Under the pieces are notes generated by a model, which worked only from the letters and a program-made list of their open reading frames with translations, ran no database searches and was not told where the DNA came from. From Candidatus Symbiopectobacterium sp. NZEC151 (lineage in GTDB: Bacteria; Pseudomonadota; Gammaproteobacteria; Enterobacterales; Enterobacteriaceae), in the NCBI RefSeq assembly GCF_025962655.1, contig NZ_JAGFPE010000004.1, positions 372,001 through 436,000 of the forward strand: 64,000 nucleotides of DNA, written 5' to 3'. Position 1 is the first letter of the stretch. Every line of letters begins with the position of its first letter. Position numbers and translations under genes: made by a program. Below are positions 11,112-19,985 of the stretch, piece after piece.

Positions 11112-12569
11112 ATGACAATAACTCTTCAACACCTGGTCGCGCTTCTGCCGCTGTTAATCGTCGGTTTGACCGCCGTGGTTGTGATGCTGTGCATTGCGTG
11201 GCGACGCAACCATTTCTTCAATGCCACTGTCACGGTGATCGGTCTTAACATTGCGTTGGTCTCACTGATTCTGGTGGGTAACGCCGGGCCGATGGACGTG
11301 ACGCCGCTGCTGCGGGTAGACGGTTTTTCGATGTTCTACACCGCGCTGGTGCTGCTTGCCAGTTTGGCGACCTGCACGTTCGCTTACCCGTGGCTGGAAG
11401 GCTATCCGGATAACCGCGACGAGTTTTATCTGCTGGTGGCGATTGCCGCACTGGGCGGTGTTCTGTTGGCGAGCGCTAACCATTTGGCATCGCTGTTCAT
11501 CGGTATTGAGCTTATCTCCCTGCCGCTGTTTGGTCTGGTGAGCTATGCCTTTCGTCAGCGTCGCTCACTGGAAGCGGGCATCAAGTACATGCTGCTTTCT
11601 GCTGCCGCCTCTTCCTTCCTGCTGTTTGGGATGGCGCTGGTGTATGCTGATTCGGGCAACCTGAGCTTTGCCAGCCTGGGCGCACGTATGGCCGATCGCA
11701 CGCTGCACGAGCCGCTGCTGCTGGCCGGTCTCGGCATGATGATCGTCGGTTTAGGGTTCAAACTCTCGCTGGTGCCGTTTCACCTGTGGACGCCGGACGT
11801 GTATCAAGGTGCGCCAGCGCCGGTCTCGACCTTCCTGGCGACCGCCAGCAAGATCGCCATTTTTGGTGCCGTGATGCGTTTGTTCCTGTATGCACCGATG
11901 GTGGACAGTGATTCGGTCAGAACCGCGCTGGGTGTGATTGCGTTTGCCTCCATCCTGTTTGGTAACCTGATGGCCGTCACGCAAAGCAACGTCAAGCGTC
12001 TGCTCGGTTACTCTTCCATTGCGCACCTCGGTTACCTGCTGGTAGCGCTGATAGCGGTGCAAACTCACCAGTTGGCGTTGGAAACCGTCGGCGTCTATCT
12101 GGCGGGTTATCTGTTCAGCAGTCTGGGCGCTTTTGGCGTCGTCAGCCTGATGTCCAGCCCGTACCGCGGTCCAGATGCGGATTCTCTGTTCTCTTATCGC
12201 GGACTGTTCTGGCACAAGCCGATTCTGTCTGCGGTAATGACGGTGATGATGCTCTCTCTGGCCGGTATCCCGATGACGCTCGGCTTCTTCGGCAAATTCT
12301 ATGTGCTGGCCGTGGGCGTTGATGCCAAGCTGTGGTGGCTGACAGGCGCGGTGGTGGTGGGGAGTGCTATCGGCCTCTACTACTATCTGCGCGTGTTGGT
12401 GAGCCTGTATCTCACCGCACCGCAAGAACGTCAGCGTGATACGCCTAATAACTGGGCGCTGACCGCAGGCGGCGTGGTGGTACTGATTTCCGCCATCGCG
12501 GTATTGCTGCTGGGTCTCTATCCGCAGCCGTTGATTTCACTGGTACAGATGGCGCAGCCGCTGATGTAA
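11112..12569 (+). CDS. nuoN: NADH-quinone oxidoreductase subunit N
   Basis: NuoN is the third antiporter-like subunit and the last gene of the operon. The 485-aa protein matches the E. coli length and has [32 protein letters not shown] and [17 protein letters not shown]. Helices alternate with short loops along the whole length. A strong terminator lies 22 bp downstream. Confidence 0.98.
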   Translation: MTITLQHLVALLPLLIVGLTAVVVMLCIAWRRNHFFNATVTVIGLNIALVSLILVGNAGPMDVTPLLRVDGFSMFYTALVLLASLATCTFAYPWLEGYPDNRDEFYLLVAIAALGGVLLASANHLASLFIGIELISLPLFGLVSYAFRQRRSLEAGIKYMLLSAAASSFLLFGMALVYADSGNLSFASLGARMADRTLHEPLLLAGLGMMIVGLGFKLSLVPFHLWTPDVYQGAPAPVSTFLATASKIAIFGAVMRLFLYAPMVDSDSVRTALGVIAFASILFGNLMAVTQSNVKRLLGYSSIAHLGYLLVALIAVQTHQLALETVGVYLAGYLFSSLGAFGVVSLMSSPYRGPDADSLFSYRGLFWHKPILSAVMTVMMLSLAGIPMTLGFFGKFYVLAVGVDAKLWWLTGAVVVGSAIGLYYYLRVLVSLYLTAPQERQRDTPNNWALTAGGVVVLISAIAVLLLGLYPQPLISLVQMAQPLM

Positions 12570-12591
12570 TGCATTAGCGTTGCGCTATAAC

Positions 12592-12627
12592 GCCGTCGCA
12601 GCTGTTACCGGTTGCGGCGGCTTTTTT
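12592..12627 (+). terminator. nuo operon rho-independent terminator
   Basis: A 9-bp stem (GCCGTCGCA / TGCGGCGGC, one G-U pair) with a 12-base loop is followed directly by six T residues. It lies just after the nuoN stop and closes the operon. Confidence 0.9.
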
Positions 12628-12716
12628 CTGCGCGTCATGTTGGTCTGATAGCCGCCTTTATTGCTATTTTCGGAATGGTCTGTGGCCATCGAGGTCCTAA
12701 GGTGCCAAGAACTTGA

Positions 12717-12723
12717 CTATAGT
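12717..12723 (+). promoter_or_regulatory. possible sigma-S type -10 element of elaB
   Basis: CTATAGT lies 37 bp before the elaB start and fits the CTATA(C/A)T form favoured by sigma-S; elaB is known to be stationary-phase induced in E. coli. There is no matching -35 box at normal spacing. This is a suggestion from sequence only. Confidence 0.3.
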
Positions 12724-12759
12724 TAATCTACCGTTGTGTGAAATAACATGGAGTAGATT

Positions 12760-13071
12760 ATGGCTGATAAAAAACAACCGACTGAAGATATTCGTATTGA
12801 AGACGATGCTAAATTATTAGCAGATACGTTGGATGATATATTGCGTTATTCTGGCGACAGTGCTGATGAGGCCTATATAACGTTAAAGAAAAATGCGGAA
12901 AATGCCCTATTGGAAGTTAAATCGAGATTAGGTATATCCGACAGTTATTATGCCAAGGCAAAACAAGTCGCAAATCGTGCGGATGGTTATGTGCACAAAA
13001 AGCCATGGCACAGTGTCGGTGTGGGCGCATCGATAGGGATCGTGCTTGGCCTGCTGTTGGCGCGCCGCTAA
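12760..13071 (+). CDS. elaB: ElaB/YqjD/DUF883 family membrane-anchored protein
   Basis: ElaB-type proteins are inner-membrane tail-anchored proteins reported to bind ribosomes and respond to stress. The 103-aa product begins DIRIEDDAKLLADTLDDILR and ends with the family hallmark VGVGASIGIVLGLLLARR, a C-terminal membrane helix preceded by DGYVHKKPWHS. E. coli ElaB is 101 aa and is nearly collinear with it. GGAG sits 7 nt before the ATG. The gene has its own terminator (13091-13125) and is probably monocistronic. Confidence 0.92.
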   Translation: MADKKQPTEDIRIEDDAKLLADTLDDILRYSGDSADEAYITLKKNAENALLEVKSRLGISDSYYAKAKQVANRADGYVHKKPWHSVGVGASIGIVLGLLLARR

Positions 13072-13090
13072 CGTTATTTTTCAACGAGGT

Positions 13091-13125
13091 ACGGTGATAA
13101 TGTGATTATTACCGTGCTGTTTTTT
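13091..13125 (+). terminator. elaB terminator
   Basis: An 11-bp stem (ACGGTGATAAT / ATTATTACCGT, one wobble) with a 3-base loop is followed by GCTG and six T residues, 19 bp after the elaB stop. Confidence 0.85.
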
Positions 13126-13486
13126 CGCCTTTATTAATACGCTGACTATTTTCAAGGAAATATTATCTCGCTGTTATTATATTACGCCGACTCATCGAAT
13201 AAATCCGTTACTTGTTTATCGACGCTAAATATCTTTGCAATAAGCGAAGATTCTCATTTATTTTCTCAGTGGGTAAATTTGTTTCTTCCTGGCTAGCATA
13301 TCTGCTACTGTGTTGCCGTCATTAACGTTACTCTTACCTGTAAATAATATCACTAACGGATAAGTGCATTACTGCTTTGGTGCGGGGCTGATGCGGGTAT
13401 TATCATCACACACTTCAGTTGAGATACTCCGCGGTATAAACCGGCATTGCCAGAATGCATGAAGATATTGAGGAGCACCGTCAAGC
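13126..13486. other. non-coding stretch before the tssK-like gene
   Basis: This AT-rich stretch of 361 bp contains no convincing gene. AGGAG at 13471-13475, 11 nt before the next ATG, is the ribosome binding site of the tssK-like gene. No clear promoter could be assigned. Confidence 0.5.
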
Positions 13487-14812
13487 ATGAAGACGCCAAG
13501 GCCTCGATGGAACAGAGGCACCTTGTTTTCTTCCCGGCCACCTCTGTTTACCTCGGCGCGCAACAAACTTAGCCGCAAATACTTATTACCTCAATCACTG
13601 TCAAATGCGTGGGGTGTTGAAGCGCTGCAACTTGATGAAGAGGCAATGCAACATCAGTCATTAACGCTAAAGCAACTGCGCCTTTGTCTGCCCGATGGCT
13701 CTCGGATTGACACCGCCGGTGTGTCAGCGCTTTGCTGCGCAATACCGCTGGAACAACATCTGGCACAACGGCAGCAACAGGTGGATGTGCTGCTGGCGGT
13801 CCCTGCCAACGAGCACCCGCGTAATCTGTTACCTCATCGCTGTCGTGCGCAGGAACCGACTGCATTAGCCTATCCAGTCAGAACATCGGGTAGAGAATCC
13901 AGCGAAAGCGGTGTGCCAGCAAGCCGCGCGATCCGTGTGCGCTTTAGCGTTGATGAGAACCGTGGTTATCAAACCTATCCCATTGCGCGACTTAATCGCA
14001 ATGCGCAAGGGCGCTGGGAAATCGATCCCTCGTTCATCCCACCGCTGCTAACGTTTTCCGCCTCACCGATGCTGGTGGCACTGTCGAAGAAACTGTTGTT
14101 ACGTTCACGCATGAAACGTCGCCTGCTGGCGCTGCGCCATGAACCACCGGAACAAAATGGACAGCCCGATATCCCGCGGTTTTGGCTGCTGAATGTGCTA
14201 AATCGCTACGAGTCTGTGCTGAGTGAGGTCAGTCTGGCGACAGCGTTGCATCCGGAATTGGTCTATCGCGAGCTGGTTAAACTCGCCGGGCCGTTGTTGC
14301 CCTATACGCAGGCGTGGAGCTCGGCTGATATTCCACGCTATGATCATTCCCGGCTTGGCGACGTGTTCCCGTCTCTCTTTTCACTGCTCAGTGCGTTACT
14401 TGAAACCTGTTTGCCTGCACGGGCCGTGGGGATAGCGCTGATGCGTGAAAAGGATCACCTGTGGGTCGGGCAGTTGCCGCCGCATAATCTGGATTCTGTC
14501 TCCGGGATTTATCTGCTGGCGCGCTCTTCCTGGCCTTCACACCGACTGCGCACACATATCATGACACAGTGTGAGGTTGGGACGCGGCATGCCGTCCATG
14601 CGCGTAAAGCGGCGGTGGATCAGGGCAAAGCGCTACAACCCGTGAGCCACATTCCTGCGGCGATCCCGCTGAATTGGGAAAACCTCTGTTTTGTGGTCGA
14701 CCTTGAACATTCCGGCGTGCAGGATGCGCTGGCTTCCGGGCATTGTGCTATCTCGGTGCCCGATCACGGCGGTGATTTAACGCTGAAGCTGTTCGCCGTG
14801 ATGAAGGAGTGA
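13487..14812 (+). CDS. solitary TssK-like type VI secretion baseplate protein
   Basis: The 441-aa product has the layout and length of TssK (VasE/ImpJ), the baseplate protein that ties the type VI secretion wedge to the membrane complex. Visible family features are the N-terminal W-x-x-G-x-L-x segment (PRWNRGTLFSSRPP), WGVEALQLDEEAMQHQSLTL followed by LPDGSRID, and the central and C-terminal region ending in a beta-rich module. The usual PQHF motif after the first segment is lost (here SSRPPLF). No other tss gene lies within the window, so it is an orphan copy. It converges on treC with a 15-bp gap. Confidence 0.75.
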   Translation: MKTPRPRWNRGTLFSSRPPLFTSARNKLSRKYLLPQSLSNAWGVEALQLDEEAMQHQSLTLKQLRLCLPDGSRIDTAGVSALCCAIPLEQHLAQRQQQVDVLLAVPANEHPRNLLPHRCRAQEPTALAYPVRTSGRESSESGVPASRAIRVRFSVDENRGYQTYPIARLNRNAQGRWEIDPSFIPPLLTFSASPMLVALSKKLLLRSRMKRRLLALRHEPPEQNGQPDIPRFWLLNVLNRYESVLSEVSLATALHPELVYRELVKLAGPLLPYTQAWSSADIPRYDHSRLGDVFPSLFSLLSALLETCLPARAVGIALMREKDHLWVGQLPPHNLDSVSGIYLLARSSWPSHRLRTHIMTQCEVGTRHAVHARKAAVDQGKALQPVSHIPAAIPLNWENLCFVVDLEHSGVQDALASGHCAISVPDHGGDLTLKLFAVMKE

Positions 14813-14827
14813 GCCGCCGCCTTCCCC

Positions 14828-16498
14828 TCAGAGTTCGGTGTCAGACAGCCAATAAATGGCTTCGTAAGGGCGCAGCGTCAGTGACGCCGGGTGTACGGGC
14901 GGGTCATCATAGTTGCTCAGCAGCAGACGCCAGCCCTGTAGGGGAGGCAGAGTCGGCAGCATGTAATACTGCATGTCCCGGCTGAGGTTGGCGAGCACCA
15001 GCAACTGTTGTCCCTGCCAGCGGCGGCGATAGAACCAGATGCGTGGATGCTCAGGGTCCAGGTCTTGATAGTCGCCATAGGTCAGCAGTGGAAGCGCTTT
15101 ACGCAGGGCGATCAACCGTTGGTAGGTGTAAAACACCGAGTGCGGATCGGCAAGTGCCTGCGCAACATTGATCTCCGCGTAACCTGCGCCGGGGGAGATC
15201 CAGGGGGTACCTGAGGTAAAACCAGCAGACGGCGCCGCTGACCACTGCATCGGGCTGCGCCCATTATCGCGTGATTTGTGGGCAAGAATGCGCAACACCT
15301 GCGCTGGCGTTTCGCCGTTGGCGAGACGTTCCGCGTAGACATTCAGGCTTTCGATATCGCGATAGTGCTCAAGGGTGTTATAACCGGGGTTGGTCATGCC
15401 GATCTCTTCCCCCTGATAAATATAGGGGGTGCCCTGCATACCGTGCAGCACCATCGCCAGCATTTTGGCCGACGGAGTGCGATAGTCGCCCTCATCGCCA
15501 AAACGAGAAATGATGCGTGGCTGATCGTGATTACACCAGAACAGCGCACTCCACGCTTTATTATGCATACCGCGCTGCCAGCGATTGAACAGTGCCTTTA
15601 ACTGAACAAAATCGGGGGCTGCCAACGTCCATTTTTCCCCACCGGGGTAATCCACCTTTAAATGATGGAAGTTGAACGTCATCGACAGCGCATTGCCCGA
15701 CAGCGGCGCATAGTGCAGGCACTGTTCAAGGGTGGTCGAGGACATTTCACCGACAGTCATTAGCCCGCGCGGTGAAAATACGGCGCGGTTGAATTCATGG
15801 AGAAACTCCACCATGCGTGGCCCATCAGTGTAATAACGTCGGCCGTCCCCTTCGCTGTCTGAAGGGAAGTCCTGCTGTTTTGACACCAGATTGATCACAT
15901 CCAGACGCAGGCCATCCACCCCTTTGTCAGCCCAAAAGTGGCATACCGCCTGCAACGCCTCACGCACCGGCGCGTGCTCCCAGTTCAAATCTGCCTGTTC
16001 TGGTGCGAACAGGTGCAGGTAATGTTGCTGGCTGGGGGCGTGCCACTGCCAGGCGCTGCCGCCGAATTTTGAACGCCAGTTGTTGGGCGGCGTGGTTTCT
16101 GTTCCCGCGCGCCAGCAGTAAAAAGCGCGATAGTCGCTGTCGGGCGTTTGGGCCTGCACAAACCAGGGATGCTGGCTAGAGGTATGGTTAAACACCATAT
16201 CCATAATGATGCGTATGCCGCGCCCGTGCGCTTGCGCGATCAGCGCTTCCATATCGTCCATCGTGCCATAGGCGGGGTCGATGTCGCAGTAGTCGGCAAC
16301 GTCGTAGCCATTATCCACCTGCGGCGAGGGATATACTGGCGTAAGCCACAGCGCATCGACGCCTAACTGTTGCAGATACGCCAGGCGCGAAATGATGCCT
16401 TGCAGATCGCCAGTGCCAGAACCGGTGCTGTCCTGAAAACTTTTGGGATAGATTTGATAGATGACGCCCGTGCGCCACCAGGGAAGCGGTGCTGTCAT
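14828..16498 (-). CDS. treC: alpha,alpha-phosphotrehalase (trehalose-6-phosphate hydrolase)
   Basis: TreC splits cytoplasmic trehalose-6-phosphate into glucose and glucose-6-phosphate. The 556-aa glycoside hydrolase family 13 enzyme matches E. coli TreC (551 aa) throughout: WWRTGVIYQIYPKSFQDSTG at the N-terminus, DMVFNHTS, GVDGLRLDVINLVS with the nucleophile Asp, VGEMSSTT with the acid/base Glu, and FWCNHDQPRIISRFGDEG. It lies 47 bp downstream of treB1 and is the last gene of the minus-strand tre cluster. Confidence 0.95.
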   Translation of the reverse strand: MTAPLPWWRTGVIYQIYPKSFQDSTGSGTGDLQGIISRLAYLQQLGVDALWLTPVYPSPQVDNGYDVADYCDIDPAYGTMDDMEALIAQAHGRGIRIIMDMVFNHTSSQHPWFVQAQTPDSDYRAFYCWRAGTETTPPNNWRSKFGGSAWQWHAPSQQHYLHLFAPEQADLNWEHAPVREALQAVCHFWADKGVDGLRLDVINLVSKQQDFPSDSEGDGRRYYTDGPRMVEFLHEFNRAVFSPRGLMTVGEMSSTTLEQCLHYAPLSGNALSMTFNFHHLKVDYPGGEKWTLAAPDFVQLKALFNRWQRGMHNKAWSALFWCNHDQPRIISRFGDEGDYRTPSAKMLAMVLHGMQGTPYIYQGEEIGMTNPGYNTLEHYRDIESLNVYAERLANGETPAQVLRILAHKSRDNGRSPMQWSAAPSAGFTSGTPWISPGAGYAEINVAQALADPHSVFYTYQRLIALRKALPLLTYGDYQDLDPEHPRIWFYRRRWQGQQLLVLANLSRDMQYYMLPTLPPLQGWRLLLSNYDDPPVHPASLTLRPYEAIYWLSDTEL

Positions 16499-16545
16499 GC
16501 CATTGCCTGTTTATGCTTTATTTATACGCTAGTTATAGGACGCAA

Positions 16546-17964
16546 TTACCCATTGGGCAATGCGCCCAGCCGTTGTTTCCGTCGGTACATCGTGGTGGTC
16601 AGTATCACGGGTATCACGACCGCAATCGCCATGGCGACCAGATACACGCTCCAAAATGAGGGCTTGATAGACAGAATACCGGGTAAGCCACCGACGCCAA
16701 TGCCGTTGGCCATCACGCCGCTAACGCCGCACAACAGTGCCGCCAGCGCCGAGCCAATCATGGCACACAGCATGGGAAAACCGTATTTGAGATTGATACC
16801 GTACATGGCGGGTTCTGCCACGCCCAACATAGCGGAAATCGCCGCTGGCACGGAGGTTTCCCGTTCATTCACCTTGCGACTGATCAGCATAATACCAATC
16901 ACCGCAGAACCCTGGGCAATGTTTGACAGGGCGATCAGCGGCCAAACCGGGGTGTGTCCCATACTTTGGATCATTTGCAAATCGATAGCCAACGTCGTCT
17001 GATGTACGCCGGTAATCACCAGTAGCGCATAGAGAAAGCCAAACAGCGCGGCACCGACTGGAGCAAAGCTGCCGGTCATCACGCTTGCGATCGCCCAGGC
17101 GATACCATCGCCAATGCTGCGCCCAACCGGGCCTATCACCGTGTGCGCCAGAAAGACTGCCAGCAGCAGCGACAACACCGGGACGCTCACCAGATGCAGC
17201 GAAGCCGGTATCCATTTTTTAAGACGTAGCTCAATCATTGCCAGCGCAATACCGGCCAGCAGGGAAGGAATAACCTGCGCCTGATAGCCGATACGCTGTA
17301 TCGTGAACCCGCCGAAGTCCCACACCGCCGGTATTTGCTGACCGATAGAATAGGCATTCATCAACTGAGGTGAAACGAGTGTGATGCCGAGAATAATGCC
17401 CAGCACCGGTGTGCCACCCATTTTTTTCACCGCCGACCAGCAGATTGCCACGGGCAGATAGTAGAAGATGGCCTCGCCCAGTAGCCAGAGGAAATCATAG
17501 ATCGTGTGGCAAATTGGACTACGCTCGATCAGCGACTGACCGTCAATCAGTGGAATGTCCCCGATAACGTTGCGCACGCCGAGGATCAAACCGCCACTGA
17601 TCAAGGCGGGCAACAGCGGGTAGAAGATCTCTGCGAAATGTGAAATGGCCCGTTCCCACAGTGACATCCGGTGGTGCATGGCGTGCGGGGTGGTTTCCTC
17701 ACTTTCAGGGGCTTTACCGATGGCGGCCTGTAATGCCTGGTAATAGGCCTCAACGTCAGTACCGATGACGATTTGGCATTGGTCGCCATGGGTAAAACAC
17801 CCTTTGACCATGGAAAGCGTTTTGATGCCGTCGATGTTGACCTGTTCGGGGTGTTGTAATACCAGGCGTAATCGAGTGATACAGTGCGTGAGCGCGACAA
17901 TGTTCTGTCTCCCTCCGAGCTGCTTAATCAGGTCTTCAATCGTTTGTGGCGGTACCTTGCTCAT
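16546..17964 (-). CDS. treB: PTS trehalose transporter EIIBC, divergent copy
   Basis: This is an EIIBC permease that takes up trehalose with phosphorylation to trehalose-6-phosphate. From the ATG at 17964 (MSKVPPQTIEDLI, preceded by AGGGTAGAGAA) it is 472 aa. The IIB domain has the phosphorylation Cys in LTHCITRLRLVL; the IIC domain has about ten membrane segments with GGLILGVRNVIGDIPLIDG and PAMYGINLKYGFPMLCAM. It is a tandem paralogue of the copy at 18121-19539 but departs from E. coli TreB more (THGDQCQIVIGTDVEAYY; FLYALLVITG instead of FLYAPLVITG). It is the copy next to treC. A specificity shift is possible but unproven. Confidence 0.88.
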   Translation of the reverse strand: MSKVPPQTIEDLIKQLGGRQNIVALTHCITRLRLVLQHPEQVNIDGIKTLSMVKGCFTHGDQCQIVIGTDVEAYYQALQAAIGKAPESEETTPHAMHHRMSLWERAISHFAEIFYPLLPALISGGLILGVRNVIGDIPLIDGQSLIERSPICHTIYDFLWLLGEAIFYYLPVAICWSAVKKMGGTPVLGIILGITLVSPQLMNAYSIGQQIPAVWDFGGFTIQRIGYQAQVIPSLLAGIALAMIELRLKKWIPASLHLVSVPVLSLLLAVFLAHTVIGPVGRSIGDGIAWAIASVMTGSFAPVGAALFGFLYALLVITGVHQTTLAIDLQMIQSMGHTPVWPLIALSNIAQGSAVIGIMLISRKVNERETSVPAAISAMLGVAEPAMYGINLKYGFPMLCAMIGSALAALLCGVSGVMANGIGVGGLPGILSIKPSFWSVYLVAMAIAVVIPVILTTTMYRRKQRLGALPNG

Positions 17965-18004
17965 TTCTCTACCCTTTTCTTTGTATGGGGCGAAGTGGTG
18001 GATC

Positions 18005-18019
18005 AAGGATAGGCAACGA
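18005..18019 (-). promoter_or_regulatory. conserved leader block upstream of treB1
   Basis: AAGGATAGGCAACGA (plus strand) lies 41 bp upstream of the treB1 start. The same 15-mer with one change occurs 39 bp upstream of treB2 (19578-19592). It is a duplicated leader, operator or promoter piece; its binding factor is unknown. Confidence 0.4.
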
Positions 18020-18120
18020 TGCGTCGGTAATCGCCGATGAACGGGTATTACGAGCGAATTATTAGATTTGTCAGGCACCAAGTGATAAACCTGATGCCTG
18101 CGGCGTATTGAACGCATAAC

Positions 18121-19539
18121 TTACTGGAAAGGTAAGGTCGCGTTGCGCAGTTTACGGCGATAGACCACCATGGTTAACAGCGCTGGTATCACCAGGGCAA
18201 TCGCCATTGCCGCCAAATAGATGGCCCAAAAGGCGGGCTTGATGGATAAAATACCCGGTAAACCGCCAACGCCAATGCCGTTCGCTGTGACGCCGACCAA
18301 TCCACACAGCAACCCGGCCAAGGCTGATCCCGTCATGGCGCACAGCATCGGGAAGCCGTATTTCAGATTGATGCCGTACATGGCAGGTTCAGTGACACCC
18401 AGCATGGCGGACAGGGCCGCTGGCACGGAAACGTCTCGCTCGTTGTGTCGGCGGCTGATGATAATGATGCCAATTACCGCGGAACCCTGAGCAATATTCG
18501 ATAATGCAATCAGTGGCCATACTGGGGTTCCTCCCATGCTATGAATCATTTGCATATCAATGGCGAGCGTCGTTTGGTGCACGCCAGTAATGACCAACGG
18601 TGCGTAGAGAAACCCAAACAGTGCGGCACCTATCGGTGCGAAACTGCCGGTCATTAGCCCTTTCACCACCCAGGCGACGCCGTCACCGATCAAGCGGCCA
18701 AACGGGCCAATCACCGCATGCGCCAGTGCCACGGAGGCCAGCAGGGCGGTGACAGGCACCACCACCAGATAGAGTGAGTCTGGCACCCATTGCTTCAACC
18801 GCGTCTCAATCATGGCCAGGGTAATGCCAGCCAGCAGTGACGGAATAACTTGCGCTTGATAACCGACCTTTTCGATGGCGAACCAGCCAAAATCCCAGAC
18901 GTCTGGGATTTGCTGGCCTATCTGGTAAGCATTCATCAGTTGTGGCGACACCAGGGTAATGCCAAGGATGATGCCCAATACTGGCGTGCCGCCCATTTTC
19001 CGCACCGCCGACCAGCAAATGGCGACCGGAAGGTAGAAGAAGATGGCTTCACCCAACAGCCAGAGGAAATCATACAGCGATTGCCAGGCAGGATTGCGTT
19101 GGATCAGGGTTTGCCCGTCAGAGAACGGAATGTCGCCAATCACGTTGCGCAACCCCAAAATCAGCCCACCGCTGATCAGCGCTGGCAGCAGCGGGAAGAA
19201 AATTTCAGCAAAGTGAGAAATACCGCGCTCGAGAAACGTCATGTTATGACGTGCAGACTGGCGCAAACGCTCTTTGTTGGCTTTGACCTTGCCCGTGCGC
19301 GCGCTGAGTGCCTGAAAATAATCGCCCACCTCTGTGCCGATCACCACCTGAAACTGCCCGGCGGTGATGAAACAGCCTTTGACCATCGGCAGCATTTCAA
19401 TGCCTTTCGCGTCGGCCCGGGCAGGATCTTGCAACACAAATCGCAAGCGGGTAATACAGTGAGTGAGAGTAACAATGTTCTCGCTTCCGCCCAGCAGCGT
19501 GATTAATCGCTCAATATCTTGTTGTTGTACCTTGCTCAT
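18121..19539 (-). CDS. treB: PTS trehalose transporter EIIBC, canonical copy
   Basis: This second EIIBC is 472 aa, starts MSKVQQQDIERLITLLGG after AAGGACG, and follows E. coli TreB closely: LTHCITRLRFVL with the phosphorylated Cys, MVKGCFITAGQFQVVIGTEV, GGLILGLRNVIGDIPFSDG and FLYAPLVITGVHQTTLAIDM. It is the promoter-proximal gene; treB1 and treC follow on the same strand with gaps of 156 and 47 bp. No treR repressor gene is adjacent. Upstream, GATCACA at 19627-19633 is a good half of a CRP site on the minus strand, but the other half is poor. Confidence 0.93.
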   Translation of the reverse strand: MSKVQQQDIERLITLLGGSENIVTLTHCITRLRFVLQDPARADAKGIEMLPMVKGCFITAGQFQVVIGTEVGDYFQALSARTGKVKANKERLRQSARHNMTFLERGISHFAEIFFPLLPALISGGLILGLRNVIGDIPFSDGQTLIQRNPAWQSLYDFLWLLGEAIFFYLPVAICWSAVRKMGGTPVLGIILGITLVSPQLMNAYQIGQQIPDVWDFGWFAIEKVGYQAQVIPSLLAGITLAMIETRLKQWVPDSLYLVVVPVTALLASVALAHAVIGPFGRLIGDGVAWVVKGLMTGSFAPIGAALFGFLYAPLVITGVHQTTLAIDMQMIHSMGGTPVWPLIALSNIAQGSAVIGIIIISRRHNERDVSVPAALSAMLGVTEPAMYGINLKYGFPMLCAMTGSALAGLLCGLVGVTANGIGVGGLPGILSIKPAFWAIYLAAMAIALVIPALLTMVVYRRKLRNATLPFQ

Positions 19540-19577
19540 TGCGCGTCCTTGTGTGAATACCCAATGTAATCAGGTTT

Positions 19578-19592
19578 AAGGATAGGTAACGA
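19578..19592 (-). promoter_or_regulatory. conserved leader block upstream of treB2
   Basis: AAGGATAGGTAACGA (plus strand), 39 bp before the treB2 start, is the partner of the block at 18005-18019. The matching distance to both start codons indicates it was copied with the gene. Confidence 0.4.
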
Positions 19593-19698
19593 ACGAACGG
19601 CTGGGGAAACAACGTCACCGCAGTGCGATCACAATCAAATAATCGCGGCAGTTATAATCGGTTCTTGGCAGAAGGTAAGGTGTGGGCAGAGAAAAACA

Positions 19699-19727
19699 AA
19701 GGCCGCCTGTTAAGAAAAGGCGGCCTT
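19699..19727 (-). terminator. terminator of the 32-aa small-protein gene
   Basis: A perfect 10-bp stem (AAGGCCGCCT / AGGCGGCCTT, loop 9) is followed on the minus strand by TTGTTTTTC. It lies 20 bp after the small ORF at 19748-19846 and ends a transcript of roughly 190 nt. Confidence 0.85.
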
Positions 19728-19747
19728 AGAGAGGAAAGTGGCTGTTA

Positions 19748-19846
19748 TCAGAACGGGCTGATGATTGAGCCGATACGTTCGCAGTAGCTGACATAGACAT
19801 TCCCCATTTTTTTGAAGAATTTACTGATATCACGGAACATTTTCAT
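19748..19846 (-). CDS. 32-aa small protein, unrecognised
   Basis: A short ORF encodes MKMFRDISKFFKKMGNVYVS followed by YCERIGSIISPF. AAGGAG is placed exactly 7 nt before the ATG. Upstream is a promoter (-35 TTGAAC, 17-bp spacer, -10 TATTCT) and downstream a strong terminator, so the unit is complete. The N-terminal half is basic and amphipathic, suited to peripheral membrane contact, and there is a single Cys. I do not recognise the protein. The arrangement (short CRP-associated transcript of about 190 nt with a tiny basic ORF) recalls dual-function small RNAs such as AzuCR, but sequence similarity to AzuC is not evident. Confidence 0.72.
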   Translation of the reverse strand: MKMFRDISKFFKKMGNVYVSYCERIGSIISPF

Positions 19847-19874
19847 AATCAGTCTCCTTGGGTTCGTTAATAAG

Positions 19875-19947
19875 TGTGATGTTCATCACGTTTTAAAGAA
19901 TAGCCCAAAGAGAACGTCGGTTCAATATTTTTGTGACGAATATCACT
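19875..19947 (-). promoter_or_regulatory. promoter flanked by two CRP-like sites
   Basis: On the minus strand -35 TTGAAC (19920-19925) and -10 TATTCT (19897-19902) are 17 bp apart and drive the small ORF. A CRP-like site TGTGA-TGTTCA-TCACG lies at 19875-19890, just past the expected start of transcription, and TGTGA-CGAATA-TCACT at 19932-19947, just upstream of the -35. Centres are 57 bp apart. The downstream site would suit repression. FNR-family binding is an alternative. Confidence 0.65.
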
Positions 19948-19985
19948 ATTTTTTGCCAAAATGACATTCGCCACCGAGCAGCGAC

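Noticed and set aside
19617-19638. CRP site before treB2
   Set aside because: Only one half (TGTGATC on the minus strand) fits; the second half is poor, so it is mentioned with the gene but not called.
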